Shown here in pieces: positions 16,186 to 23,743 of a DNA stretch of 64,000 nt. The stretch's first letter is position 1. The number at the start of each line of letters is the position of its first letter. The position numbers and the translations under genes are program-made. Source of the stretch: Massilia sp. UMI-21 (lineage in GTDB: Bacteria > Pseudomonadota > Gammaproteobacteria > Burkholderiales > Burkholderiaceae_D); contig CP063848.1 in assembly GCA_015277795.1 (NCBI GenBank), positions 4,278,001 to 4,342,000 of the forward strand, given 5' to 3'. The notes under the pieces are model-generated. The model did no database searches, had not been told where the DNA came from, and saw only the letters and a program-made list of their open reading frames with translations.

Positions 16186-16898
16186 AGCTGCTCCTTGAGG
16201 CTGGCGCGCAGGCGCGACACCGCCTGGGTGTGCAGTTGCGACACCCGCGATTCGCTCACGCCCATGACGGCGCCGATTTCCTTCAGATTGAGTTCTTCTT
16301 CGTAGTAGAGGCCCATCAGCATCTTCTCGCGCGGCGGCAGATTGTCGATGGCGTCGATGACGGCCTGGCGGAAGCCCGTGTCGAGCAGGCTGCGCAGCGG
16401 ATCGCTGTCGTCCACCGCATAGCGGTCGAGGAAGCCGTCGCTGCCGCCCTCCTCGTCATGGAAATCCTCGTAGTAGAGCAGCTGGTGGCCGCCGCCGTCA
16501 CCCAGCATGTCCTGGTAGTCGGCGAGCGACATCTTGAGCGACTTGGCGATTTCGGACTCGCTGGCCGGACGGCCCAGGCGCTGCTGCAGCGCCTCCATCG
16601 CGGCTTCGACCTTGCGCATGTTCTGGCGCGTGCTGCGCGGCATCCAGTCGCTGTTGCGCAGCTCGTCGAGCATGGCGCCGCGGATGCGCAGCACCGCGTA
16701 GGTCTCGAACTGCGCGCCGTGGTTGTCCTCGTAGCGGTTGATCGCGTCGAGCAGGCCGATCATGCCGGCCTGGACCAGGTCATCGACTTCCACCGAAGGC
16801 GGCAGCTTGGCCTTCATGTGGTGGGCAAGACGCTTCACCAACGGCATGTGCTCCGTCAGCAAATGGTTCTTGTCCGTTTTCCCTTTGACCGTGTACAT
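16167..16898 (-). CDS. fliA: Flagellar sigma factor FliA (sigma-28)
   Basis: RNA polymerase sigma factor for late flagellar genes, inhibited by FlgM. Region 2 is recognisable (PLVKRLAHHMKAKLP, VDDLVQAGMIGLLDAINRY, FETYAVLRIRGAMLDELR). Region 3 contains MRKVEAAMEALQQRLGRPAS. Region 4 with its helix-turn-helix is EEELNLKEIGAVMGVSESR. The length of 243 residues is typical. The predicted target promoter at 5765-5791 in this same window matches the consensus recognised by this family. It overlaps motC by 19 bp, and a REP-like pair separates it from flhG upstream. Confidence 0.96.
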   Translation of the reverse strand: MYTVKGKTDKNHLLTEHMPLVKRLAHHMKAKLPPSVEVDDLVQAGMIGLLDAINRYEDNHGAQFETYAVLRIRGAMLDELRNSDWMPRSTRQNMRKVEAAMEALQQRLGRPASESEIAKSLKMSLADYQDMLGDGGGHQLLYYEDFHDEEGGSDGFLDRYAVDDSDPLRSLLDTGFRQAVIDAIDNLPPREKMLMGLYYEEELNLKEIGAVMGVSESRVSQLHTQAVSRLRASLKEQLWTGQA

Positions 16899-16952
16899 GC
16901 GTTTTGCTTTTCTCTTCCGCTATTTCTGTTCTTTGTAGATTCCGCACTTCCG

Positions 16953-17054
16953 GTAGGGTGGCCGGCTTCGCCGGCCGCGCGTCCAGCCAGTGTCAGCGAT
17001 GTGGTAACGCGTCTTTCAGTTGAACGCGCGGTCGGCAGAGCCGACCACCCTACG
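16953..17054. repeat. REP-like inverted pair, copy 2
   Basis: GTAGGGTGGCCGGC-TTCG-GCCGGCCGCGCG at the left and its inverted counterpart (TTGAACGCGCGGTCGGC-AGA-GCCGACCACCCTACG) at the right, with about 40 bp of non-conserved spacer. It occupies the fliA-flhG gap and ends one base before the flhG stop codon. Confidence 0.88.
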
Positions 17055-17055
17055 A

Positions 17056-17853
17056 TTACCCCCTGCCCAGGCCCGACATCGCGTGCAGCGCGAACTGGCC
17101 GGCCAGGCGGCGGAAGGCCACCGAGGCGCCCGCCAGCGGGAAGGCATCGACCACCGCACGGCCCAGGCGCGCGGCCCGGTGCAGGTATTCGTCGGCCGGC
17201 ACCGAACCCATCGAGCTGAGGCTGACCGCCAGGTAGCGTGTTGCCACAGCAGACATATTATCGTATACAAGCCGGGCCTCGGCCTCGGTCGCGCCGGTGA
17301 CCAGGATGCCGAAGGGACGCCGGCCCAGCTGCTGGGCCAGGCGCTTGATCAGCGCATAGGCATTGGTGATCGAGGCGGCGGAGGTAGACACCTGCACCAC
17401 GATCTCGGAACTGGCCATCAAGGGAAGCGGAAACTCGCCGTCCGGGCCCAGTTCGCCGTCGACCATCACGATGCCGGCCTGCTTGACCAGCACGTCGAAG
17501 GTCTTGGCCAGGCGGCGCGCGTCGGTACTGTCGTGCGGGCAGCCCAGGCTGGCCACCGAGAAGCCCTGCGGCACCCCGTGCAGCACCTGGTTCAGGCCGC
17601 ACTCCTGGCGCGCCACGTTGGTCAGCGCGGCGGCGCGGCTCAGGCCGAGGCGGCGCGCCACGCCGTAGTCGCGCTGGCAGGCGTCGACGATCAGGACCTC
17701 GTTGCCCAGCTGGGCCAGCGAGGCGCCCAGGTTGACCAGCATGGCGCCCTTGTCGTCTTCAGGGGTGGCGGACAGAAAAGTGACGATGCGCGGGCGCGGG
17801 CCCTGCAGCATCCGGCGCAGGCCTTCGGCCTGGTCGAAATCGAAACTAGCCAA
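17056..17853 (-). CDS. flhG: Flagellar number regulator FlhG, P-loop degenerate
   Basis: MinD-like protein (FlhG/FleN/YlxH) that limits flagellar number by acting with FlhF. It starts with TTG at 17853, overlapping flhF by 8 bp, with GAGGTG upstream. The fold is recognisable: LVNLGASLAQLGNEVLIVDA (Walker A' Asp), VMVDGELGPDGEFPLPLMAS, and GRRPFGILVTGATEAEAR. The usual deviant Walker A KGGVGKT is absent; the equivalent stretch reads SATPEDDKGAML. Loss of the signature lysines suggests weak or no ATP hydrolysis. The 265-residue length is normal. Context (flhF upstream, fliA downstream) fixes the identity. Confidence 0.88.
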   Translation of the reverse strand: MASFDFDQAEGLRRMLQGPRPRIVTFLSATPEDDKGAMLVNLGASLAQLGNEVLIVDACQRDYGVARRLGLSRAAALTNVARQECGLNQVLHGVPQGFSVASLGCPHDSTDARRLAKTFDVLVKQAGIVMVDGELGPDGEFPLPLMASSEIVVQVSTSAASITNAYALIKRLAQQLGRRPFGILVTGATEAEARLVYDNMSAVATRYLAVSLSSMGSVPADEYLHRAARLGRAVVDAFPLAGASVAFRRLAGQFALHAMSGLGRG

Positions 17854-19294
17854 GCTGCACCTCGCACAGGCCGCGCTCGTTTGCGTAACCCTTGGCGGCG
17901 GCTGCCATCATCAGCGGCAGGTCGGCGTCGCCGAACTGGGCGCCGGCATTGCGGTTGTTGCGGAAGGCGCGGTCCACCAGCATGGCGCGGTCGGCCAGGT
18001 GCAGGTCTTCCGGCACGCGCTGGCCGTTCGAGATGTAGTGCAGGTTCAGCTTCTGGCGGATGACGACGTCGAGCACGTTGCCGATCGAGGCGGCCTCGTC
18101 GAGCTTGGTCATGATGCAGCCGGCCAGGCCAGAGCCCTGGTAGGCGCGCACCACTTCGTTCAGGGTCTCGTTGGTGGCGGTCGCGTTCAGGCACAGCAGG
18201 CGTTTCACGTCCGCGCCGGCGCCGGCCAGCATGGCCACCTGCTCGGTCACCATCTGGTCGCGCTGCGACATGCCGATGGTGTCGATCAGCACGGTGTGCT
18301 TGTTCTTGAGCTCTTTCAGGGCGATGCGCAGGTCGGCCTCGTCCTTCACCGAGTGCACCATCACGCCCAGGATCTTGCCGTAGATGCGCAGCTGCTCGTG
18401 GCCGCCGATACGATAGGCGTCGGTGGTGATCAGGGCCAGCTTGTCCGGGCCGTGGCGCATCACGCAGCGCGCGGCCAGCTTGGCGGTGGTGGTGGTCTTG
18501 CCGACGCCGGTCGGGCCGACCAGGGCGAACACGCCGCCGCGGTTCAAGAGATCGTCTTCGTTGGCGATGGTGGTGAGGTTACGGGCCAGCACGGTCTTGA
18601 TCCAGCGCAGGGCTTCGCCGGCATCCTTGGTTGCCGGCATCTTGTCGATCAGGTAGCGCGCCAGCGTGGCCGAGAAGCCGGCAGCGAGCATCTCGCGCAG
18701 CACGGCGGCCTTCTGCGGCTCGCGCTGGGCGGTGGCGTTCCAGGACAGTTCGGCCAGCTGGGTTTCCATCAGGCCGCGCATGGCGCGGATCTCGTTCATC
18801 ATGCCGCTCATCTCGTGCGCGGCCGATTCCTTGGCCTGGGCGATGGCGGCGCTCATCATCTGGGTCATGGCGGCCATGTCGATCGCCGGTTCTTGCGCCG
18901 GGGCGCGGCGGTTGACGTAGGTCGGCGGGATGTCGGCGTCGACGGCCGGCGCGGCGCGGCGCTCGACATAGGCCTGGCCGGCGAAGGGGTCGAGCTGCGG
19001 CGCGGCGGCGCGTGGCGCCGGCTGACGCGGCGCAGCTTCGCGCTCGGCGACCGGGGCACGGGCGAAGACCGGTTCCGGGTCGAAATCGTTGTCGAAAGCC
19101 CGGAAGCCCGGCGCCTGCGGCTCTTCGATGCCGGGCGCGGCCAGCGCGGCGACGTCGTCGTTGTCCAGCGCCAGGATCTCGACCACGCCGTCGACCGGGC
19201 GGTTGGAAAGGATGACCGCGTCCGGGCCGAGCGCCTCGCGCACCTTCCGCAAGGCGTCACGGGAAGTAGCCGCTGTAAATTTCTTGACGTTCAT
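17846..19294 (-). CDS. flhF: Flagellar biosynthesis SRP-type GTPase FlhF
   Basis: SRP/FtsY-family GTPase that sets the site of flagellar assembly. The start at 19294 (MNVKKFTAATSRDAL) follows GGAGA; a GTG-type extension of five codons is less likely. The N-terminal B domain (VREALGPDAVILSNRPVDG) leads into a long variable Pro/Ala-rich linker. The NG domain then has the P-loop (FALVGPTGVGKTTTTAKLA), the G3-like DTIGMSQRDQM and TKLDEAASIGNV (G4). About 482 residues. It overlaps flhG by 8 bp. A motif shared with the flhB upstream region lies about 60-80 bp before the start. Confidence 0.96.
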   Translation of the reverse strand: MNVKKFTAATSRDALRKVREALGPDAVILSNRPVDGVVEILALDNDDVAALAAPGIEEPQAPGFRAFDNDFDPEPVFARAPVAEREAAPRQPAPRAAAPQLDPFAGQAYVERRAAPAVDADIPPTYVNRRAPAQEPAIDMAAMTQMMSAAIAQAKESAAHEMSGMMNEIRAMRGLMETQLAELSWNATAQREPQKAAVLREMLAAGFSATLARYLIDKMPATKDAGEALRWIKTVLARNLTTIANEDDLLNRGGVFALVGPTGVGKTTTTAKLAARCVMRHGPDKLALITTDAYRIGGHEQLRIYGKILGVMVHSVKDEADLRIALKELKNKHTVLIDTIGMSQRDQMVTEQVAMLAGAGADVKRLLCLNATATNETLNEVVRAYQGSGLAGCIMTKLDEAASIGNVLDVVIRQKLNLHYISNGQRVPEDLHLADRAMLVDRAFRNNRNAGAQFGDADLPLMMAAAAKGYANERGLCEVQLG

Positions 19295-19350
19295 CGTTTC
19301 TCTCCGCACTTCAAAGGCTGTTCTTTGTCTGCTGCGGGCGCAATTGCCCG

Positions 19351-19375
19351 TCCATAGCCAACATTATTGGCGATG
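19351..19375 (-). promoter_or_regulatory. Motif shared by flhF and flhB upstream regions
   Basis: On the minus strand this reads ATCGCCAATAATG. The flhB upstream region has ATCGCCGATAATG, with related flanks. It contains an AATAAT/GATAAT -10-like hexamer and lies 68-80 bp upstream of the flhF start. A shared class 2 flagellar promoter element is the simplest reading, but only two copies are seen. Confidence 0.4.
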
Positions 19376-19510
19376 CCATCAGGAAACGATTGGAAGAACA
19401 GAGCGAGGAAACCTGCCTAATTCGGCCGCGGCAGGGCCGGAGCGCGGGATGCAGCAGAGCGCCGGGGACGCGCGACGCACTGCTGAGATTTATGCAACAA
19501 TCATTTACAG

Positions 19511-19554
19511 TTGATTAATATCAATGTAGATTGTTTCTACACTGCAATTATAAC
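19511..19554 (+). promoter_or_regulatory. FNR/ANR-type class II promoter
   Basis: TTGATTAATATCAA (19511-19524) is a perfect TTGAT-N4-ATCAA FNR/ANR/CRP-family site. TATAAC at 19549-19554 is a good -10. The site centre (19517.5) falls about 41-43 bp before the expected start point (about 19560), the canonical class II activator spacing. There is no sigma-70 -35 hexamer, as expected for an activator-dependent promoter. Confidence 0.82.
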
Positions 19555-19668
19555 GAGGCGTGATGTTGTATATAAACATCGCAAAATCTCTCTAATTGTA
19601 ACGGAACAAGTTTTAGTTCATACTTTGAAATTGAACAAGACTTTCTGACAAATAACAGAGGCTCGCGC

Positions 19669-19905
19669 ATGAAGCTAAGACTACCAAAACGTCAGGCTGG
19701 GACTTCTGCAGAGGCGTTGCTGGTGCACTGCTGCAAAGCACTCGATGGCAGCATGCCGTTTCTCAGAACCGCTTTCCTCATCGCCGGCGTGCTCGCTGCG
19801 GGCCTGCGACTTGGCCGTACGGCGGACTTCCTGTTCGTGACCGGCCTGGTGCTGCAGTTGTCGATCTGGTTCGAAAGCTGGTGGCTGAAGCGCCGGCACA
19901 ACTGA
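19669..19905 (+). CDS. Small membrane protein under FNR-type promoter
   Basis: A 78-residue protein with a basic N-terminus (MKLRLPKRQAG). Two predicted membrane segments are about residues 32-47 (TAFLIAGVLAAGLRLG) and 53-68 (ADFLFVTGLVLQLSIWF), followed by a basic C-terminus (WLKRRHN). Both ends are therefore probably cytoplasmic. No family is recognised. The ATG follows a purine-rich AACAGAGG. Upstream is a well-positioned FNR box, which predicts induction at low oxygen. The stop codon lies inside an 11-bp tandem repeat. It is convergent with the WecA-like gene and interrupts the flagellar flhA-flhF neighbourhood. Confidence 0.65.
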   Translation: MKLRLPKRQAGTSAEALLVHCCKALDGSMPFLRTAFLIAGVLAAGLRLGRTADFLFVTGLVLQLSIWFESWWLKRRHN

Positions 19906-19937
19906 GACACAATTGAGACACAACTGAGGCACAGCTG
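19897..19937. repeat. 11-bp tandem repeat over a stop codon
   Basis: CACAACTGAGA, CACAATTGAGA, CACAACTGAGG and a partial CACAGCTG follow one another. The TGA stop of the 78-residue gene is inside the first unit, and each unit carries a further TGA. The array is short and imperfect. Confidence 0.8.
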
Positions 19938-19968
19938 CCGGGCAGGACGCAGGCGACCGAGACAAAAC

Positions 19969-20017
19969 AAAAGCGCCGGGCGGCTACCTCTTGCAGGTAG
20001 CGCACACCGGCGCTTCG
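19969..20017 (-). terminator. Terminator of WecA-like gene
   Basis: Nested stem: AGCGCCGG / CCGGCGCT outer arms and CTACCT / AGGTAG inner arms. On the minus strand it is followed by TTTTGTTTTG. It lies 21 bp downstream of the WecA-like stop codon. Confidence 0.75.
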
Positions 20018-20037
20018 CATTTTCCTGATCAGTTAAC

Positions 20038-21183
20038 TTATGCGTTGGTCGAGACGACCTCGGTATTGTCGGCACGGCGGGCGGCAATCCAGCGTCCCCT
20101 TACCAGGCGGCCATACACCACGACATACAGCACCACCTGCGACAACACGATTGCCAGGCTGACCGGCGCCGATGCCCCGATCAGCACGGTGACGGCCACG
20201 CACAGCGCCACCGCCGGCGCAATAAAGCACACCACACCCGCATTACGGTTCCACGGACGATTGAGGTCACGGCGAACATGCTTGAACACCAGTCGGCGGT
20301 AGACCAGGGTGTGCAGGTGCAGCGCATCCGGTTGGCCCGGGCTCACATTCTGGATGACGCGGCGGCGATAAATACTGAACAGCACTTCGATGACCGGATA
20401 GCCGCAGATCGCCAGCACCTGCCACGCATTCACGGCCGGATTGCGCACCAGCAGCAGGACCGCCATCTCCGATACCAGGAAGCCCATGAAGTAGGCGCCG
20501 CCGTCGCCCAGGAACAGCTTGCCGAACGGGTAGTTAAACGCCAGGAAGCCCAGGGCCGCGCCGACGGTCAGCGCGCCCAGCGCCACGACCAGTCCGTCGC
20601 CATTTTGCATTGCCACTGCCGCCAGGCCGCTGGCCATGATGACGATGGTGCTGCCCGACAAACCATTGAAACCATCGATGATATTGATGGCATTCGAACC
20701 GCCCGACACGACCACGGCGGTGACGACGATGGCAAACGGGGCGAACGCGAGCAGCGTATCCACACCCCAGAGATCGAGTTCGGTCACCGTCGCGCCGAGC
20801 ACGGCGCTGGCAATCACCGCACTCAAGGCGGTTGCGGTCAGGCGCACCCGTACCGACACGCGCTTGGTGAAATCTTCGATCAGGCCTGCCAGGAAAGCCG
20901 GCAGGCTCGCAACCAGCAACAGGCGGACATCGGCCGAATGCATGGGGTCGAGTCCGACCGGCGCCAGCATCTGGAACAGCGCCAGGCCGAGCAGCACGCC
21001 TGCGATGACGCCGATTCCGCCAATGCGCGGCACAGCGGTCGTATGCACTTTTTGCACGCCGCTCAGGTCGTGGTCGTGCGAAAGCTTGCCGTGCCACTTC
21101 TGCGAGAGGACGATCAACAAACAAATCGTGAAACTGACCGCCAGGGCGGTCAATCCGAGCCCAACTTGATGATATTCCAACAT
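20038..21183 (-). CDS. WecA/MraY-family glycosyl-1-phosphate transferase, copy 1
   Basis: Polytopic inner-membrane enzyme of glycosyltransferase family 4 that loads a sugar-1-phosphate onto undecaprenyl phosphate, the priming step for surface polysaccharide. About ten hydrophobic segments span 381 residues. Family motifs are visible: VHTTAVPRIGG, NAINIIDGFNGLSG, FLGDGGAYFMGF (catalytic Asp-rich loop) and LHLHTLVYRR near the cytoplasmic His loop. Lack of the rest of an mra/mur context argues against MraY itself. A paralog lies at 50865. It sits between flhF and flhA rather than in a sugar cluster, suggesting insertion into the flagellar region. No good ribosome-binding site is seen before the ATG. 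The sugar (GlcNAc or another N-acetylhexosamine) cannot be read from sequence. Confidence 0.88.
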   Translation of the reverse strand: MLEYHQVGLGLTALAVSFTICLLIVLSQKWHGKLSHDHDLSGVQKVHTTAVPRIGGIGVIAGVLLGLALFQMLAPVGLDPMHSADVRLLLVASLPAFLAGLIEDFTKRVSVRVRLTATALSAVIASAVLGATVTELDLWGVDTLLAFAPFAIVVTAVVVSGGSNAINIIDGFNGLSGSTIVIMASGLAAVAMQNGDGLVVALGALTVGAALGFLAFNYPFGKLFLGDGGAYFMGFLVSEMAVLLLVRNPAVNAWQVLAICGYPVIEVLFSIYRRRVIQNVSPGQPDALHLHTLVYRRLVFKHVRRDLNRPWNRNAGVVCFIAPAVALCVAVTVLIGASAPVSLAIVLSQVVLYVVVYGRLVRGRWIAARRADNTEVVSTNA

Positions 21184-21384
21184 TATTTAATCGCAAAAAC
21201 ACCGAACGCGTTCGATCCAGCTGAACATCGTTGGCTGATCGGGAGGTGGTTAGAGGCTGAGATGAAGTCAGCGCCTGGGAAACTTCGTCAACTACTTTTG
21301 TAACAATGCAATGTTATCACGGATCAACTATTGAAGTTGACTATTGGCACCAATTGCAGCCCCCATGCAGGGGGGAATGAGTCC

Positions 21385-21427
21385 AAAAAGAGACAGACTG
21401 CGCCTGCCAGGCTTGGGCTGGCAGCGC
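21385..21427 (-). terminator. Terminator after flhA
   Basis: On the minus strand CGCTGCCAG and CTGGCAGGCG form a stem, followed after a short gap by a CTCTTTTTGG T-run. It is just downstream of the flhA stop, so flhBA transcription probably ends before the WecA-like gene. Confidence 0.6.
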
Positions 21428-21435
21428 GGCAGTAT

Positions 21436-23556
21436 TTACATCGGCACGCCCACCAGACTGGTGACCCGTATCGTCTTGGTCTCCGGGATCTCGTTGTGCG
21501 ACAACACCTTCAATTGTGGCACCGCGCGGCGCAGGAAGCGCGCGAGCAGCACGCGCAGCGGCGCCGGCACCAGCAACACCGGGCTCAGGCCCATCTGCTC
21601 CTGCTGCTGGGCCGCGTTGGCGGCCTGCTGGGCAATCGTGTCGGCCAGGCCCGGCTCGATGCCGGTGCCGTCGCCGCCCGCCCCCATCGCCTGCATCAGG
21701 AGGCGCTCGAGGCGATTGTCGAGCGTCATCACCGACAGCTCGTTGGTACCCGGGAACAGCTGCTGGACGATTGCCCGGCCCAGCGCCACCCGCACCATGG
21801 CGGTCAGCTCGCCCGGGTCCTGGGTCTGGCCGGCGTGCTCGGACAGCGACTCGATGATGGTGCGCATGTCGCGGATGTGCACGCCTTCCTGCAACAGGTT
21901 CTGCAGCACTTTCTGCAGGGTCGACAGCGACACCACCTTCGGCACCAGGTCTTCGACCAGTTTCGGCGCCGCCTTGGCCAGGTGATCGAGCAGGTCCTGC
22001 ACTTCCATGCGGCCCAGCAGTTCGGACGCGTGGGTCGTGATCAGGTGGTTCAGGTGGGTGGCGACGACGGTGCCGGCGTCGACCACGGTGTAGCCCAGGC
22101 TCTGCGCCTCGTCGCGCAGGCTGGCGTCGATCCAGACGGCCGGCAGGCCGAAGGCCGGGTCGGTGGTCACCAGGCCCGGCAGCGTGCCGCTGGCCATGCC
22201 CGGATTGATCGCCAGGAACTGGCCGTTGATCGCTTCGCCGGCGCCCACCTCCACGCCCTTCAAGGTGATGCGATAGGCAGAGGGTTTGAGTTCCAGGTTG
22301 TCGCGGATGTGGACCGGCGGCGCCAGGAAACCGACTTCCTGGGCGAACTTCTTGCGGATGCCCTTGATGCGCTTGAGCAGCTCGCCGCCCTGGGTCTTGT
22401 CCACCAGTGGAATCAGGCGGTAGCCCACTTCCAGGCCGAGGGTGTCGACCGCCATCACGTCCTGCCAGGTGGCCTCTTCCGATTCGCTTGGCGTCGTCGC
22501 GCCGGCGGCAGCGGCGCTCGCCGCGGCTTCCGCCGCCGCAGCCGCTTCCTTGGCCGGGCCCTCCTTCTTGCGCTTGGCAATCAGGTAGCCGCCGCCGCAC
22601 AGGGCGCTGCCCAGCAGCAGGAACACCAGGTTCGGCATGCCCGGGATCAGGCCCAGCGCGAAGATGATGCCGCCGGTGATATACAGGGCTTCCGGACGGG
22701 CGAACAGCTGGCTGGTGACCTGGCTGCTGATGTCGTCCTCGTTGGCCACGCGCGAGACCACCATACCGGCCGCGATCGAGATGATCAAGGAAGGAATCTG
22801 CGCCACCAGGCCGTCACCGATGGCCAGCAGGGTGTAGGTTTCGGCGGCCTGGCCGGCGGCCAGGTCGTGCTGCACCATGCCGACGATGAGGCCGCCGATG
22901 ACATTGATCAGGGTGATCATGATGCCGGCGACCGCGTCGCCCTTCACATACTTGGACGCACCGTCCATGGCGCCGTAGAACTCGGCTTCCTGCGCCACTT
23001 CGCTGCGGCGCTTGCGGGCGTCGGCTTCGCCGATCAGGCCGGCGTTCAGGTCGGCGTCGATCGCCATCTGCTTGCCCGGCATCGCGTCCAGGGCGAAGCG
23101 AGCGCCGACTTCGGCGATACGGCCCGCGCCCTTGGTCACCACCGAGAAGTTGATGATGGTAAGGATGATGAACACGACGATACCGACCGTGTAATTGCCG
23201 CCGATGAGGAAGTGGCCGAAGGCTTCGACCACTTTACCGGCAGCCGCGCCGCCGGTGTGGCCTTCGGTGAGCACGATGCGGGTGGAAGCGACGTTGAGCG
23301 CCAGGCGCAGCATGGTCGAGATGAGCAGGATGGCCGGGAAGGCCATGAAGTCGAGCGGCTTGACCGTGTACAGGGCGGTCAGCAGCACGATGACCGACAG
23401 CGCGATGTTAAAGCTGAAGAACACGTCCAGCACGAAGGCCGGTAGCGGCAGGATCATCATCGCCAGCAGGACGATGATGAAGATCGGTGCGGCCAGCGCG
23501 CTGGCGCCGCGCGCTCCGATGCCGTTCATCCAGGCCGGCAGTTTGATGCTGTTCAT
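21436..23556 (-). CDS. flhA: Flagellar type III export gate protein FlhA
   Basis: Integral membrane export-gate component. The N-terminal half holds eight hydrophobic segments with the FHIPEP signature region (VLTEGHTGGAAAGKVVEAFG and KGAGRIAEVGARFALDAMPG-type conserved cytoplasmic loop, ending KQMAIDADLNAGLI). A linker rich in Ala/Glu (about 325-370) leads to the C-terminal cytoplasmic domain that docks chaperone-substrate complexes (VDTLGLEVGYRLIPLVD onward). At 706 residues it is the family's usual size. flhB is upstream on the same strand, separated by a REP-like pair. Confidence 0.97.
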   Translation of the reverse strand: MNSIKLPAWMNGIGARGASALAAPIFIIVLLAMMILPLPAFVLDVFFSFNIALSVIVLLTALYTVKPLDFMAFPAILLISTMLRLALNVASTRIVLTEGHTGGAAAGKVVEAFGHFLIGGNYTVGIVVFIILTIINFSVVTKGAGRIAEVGARFALDAMPGKQMAIDADLNAGLIGEADARKRRSEVAQEAEFYGAMDGASKYVKGDAVAGIMITLINVIGGLIVGMVQHDLAAGQAAETYTLLAIGDGLVAQIPSLIISIAAGMVVSRVANEDDISSQVTSQLFARPEALYITGGIIFALGLIPGMPNLVFLLLGSALCGGGYLIAKRKKEGPAKEAAAAAEAAASAAAAGATTPSESEEATWQDVMAVDTLGLEVGYRLIPLVDKTQGGELLKRIKGIRKKFAQEVGFLAPPVHIRDNLELKPSAYRITLKGVEVGAGEAINGQFLAINPGMASGTLPGLVTTDPAFGLPAVWIDASLRDEAQSLGYTVVDAGTVVATHLNHLITTHASELLGRMEVQDLLDHLAKAAPKLVEDLVPKVVSLSTLQKVLQNLLQEGVHIRDMRTIIESLSEHAGQTQDPGELTAMVRVALGRAIVQQLFPGTNELSVMTLDNRLERLLMQAMGAGGDGTGIEPGLADTIAQQAANAAQQQEQMGLSPVLLVPAPLRVLLARFLRRAVPQLKVLSHNEIPETKTIRVTSLVGVPM

Positions 23557-23626
23557 GCGTGCAGTGCTCCGTTATTCGTATTAGTGCTGTGGTGCGTGCT
23601 GTAGTGCTGGTTCATGGCCGTATTCT

Positions 23627-23738
23627 CGTAGGGTGGGCGGGTCCTCCCGCCCACGCGGTCAACTCACCGTGCCGCAGCCCGCGCAGCTATTCAGATCGAC
23701 ACCATCACCGCGTGGGCAAGAAACTTGCCCACGCTACG
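23627..23738. repeat. REP-like inverted pair, copy 3
   Basis: Left arm CGTAGGGTGGGCGGG-TCCT-CCCGCCCACGCGGTCAA. Right arm is a CGTGGGCAAG..CTTGCCCACG hairpin ending GCTACGG, in inverted orientation about 45 bp away. It fills the flhA-flhB gap and ends 5 bp from the flhB stop. The right arm is more diverged than those of other copies. Confidence 0.82.
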
Positions 23739-23743
23739 GTTCT

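Larger units (their letters stand above)
19295..19668. other. Divergent regulatory region, flhF / 78-aa gene
   Basis: 374 bp without a gene. The left half carries the flhF upstream motif and GC-rich sequence. The right half (about 19490-19660) is strongly AT-rich and holds the FNR-type promoter and a long leader (about 105 nt) for the plus-strand small gene. No other structure stands out. Confidence 0.6.

Noticed and set aside
21331..23445. A 704-codon plus-strand frame opposite flhA
   Set aside because: Shadow of FlhA; composition is His/Arg/Gln-rich antisense sequence.
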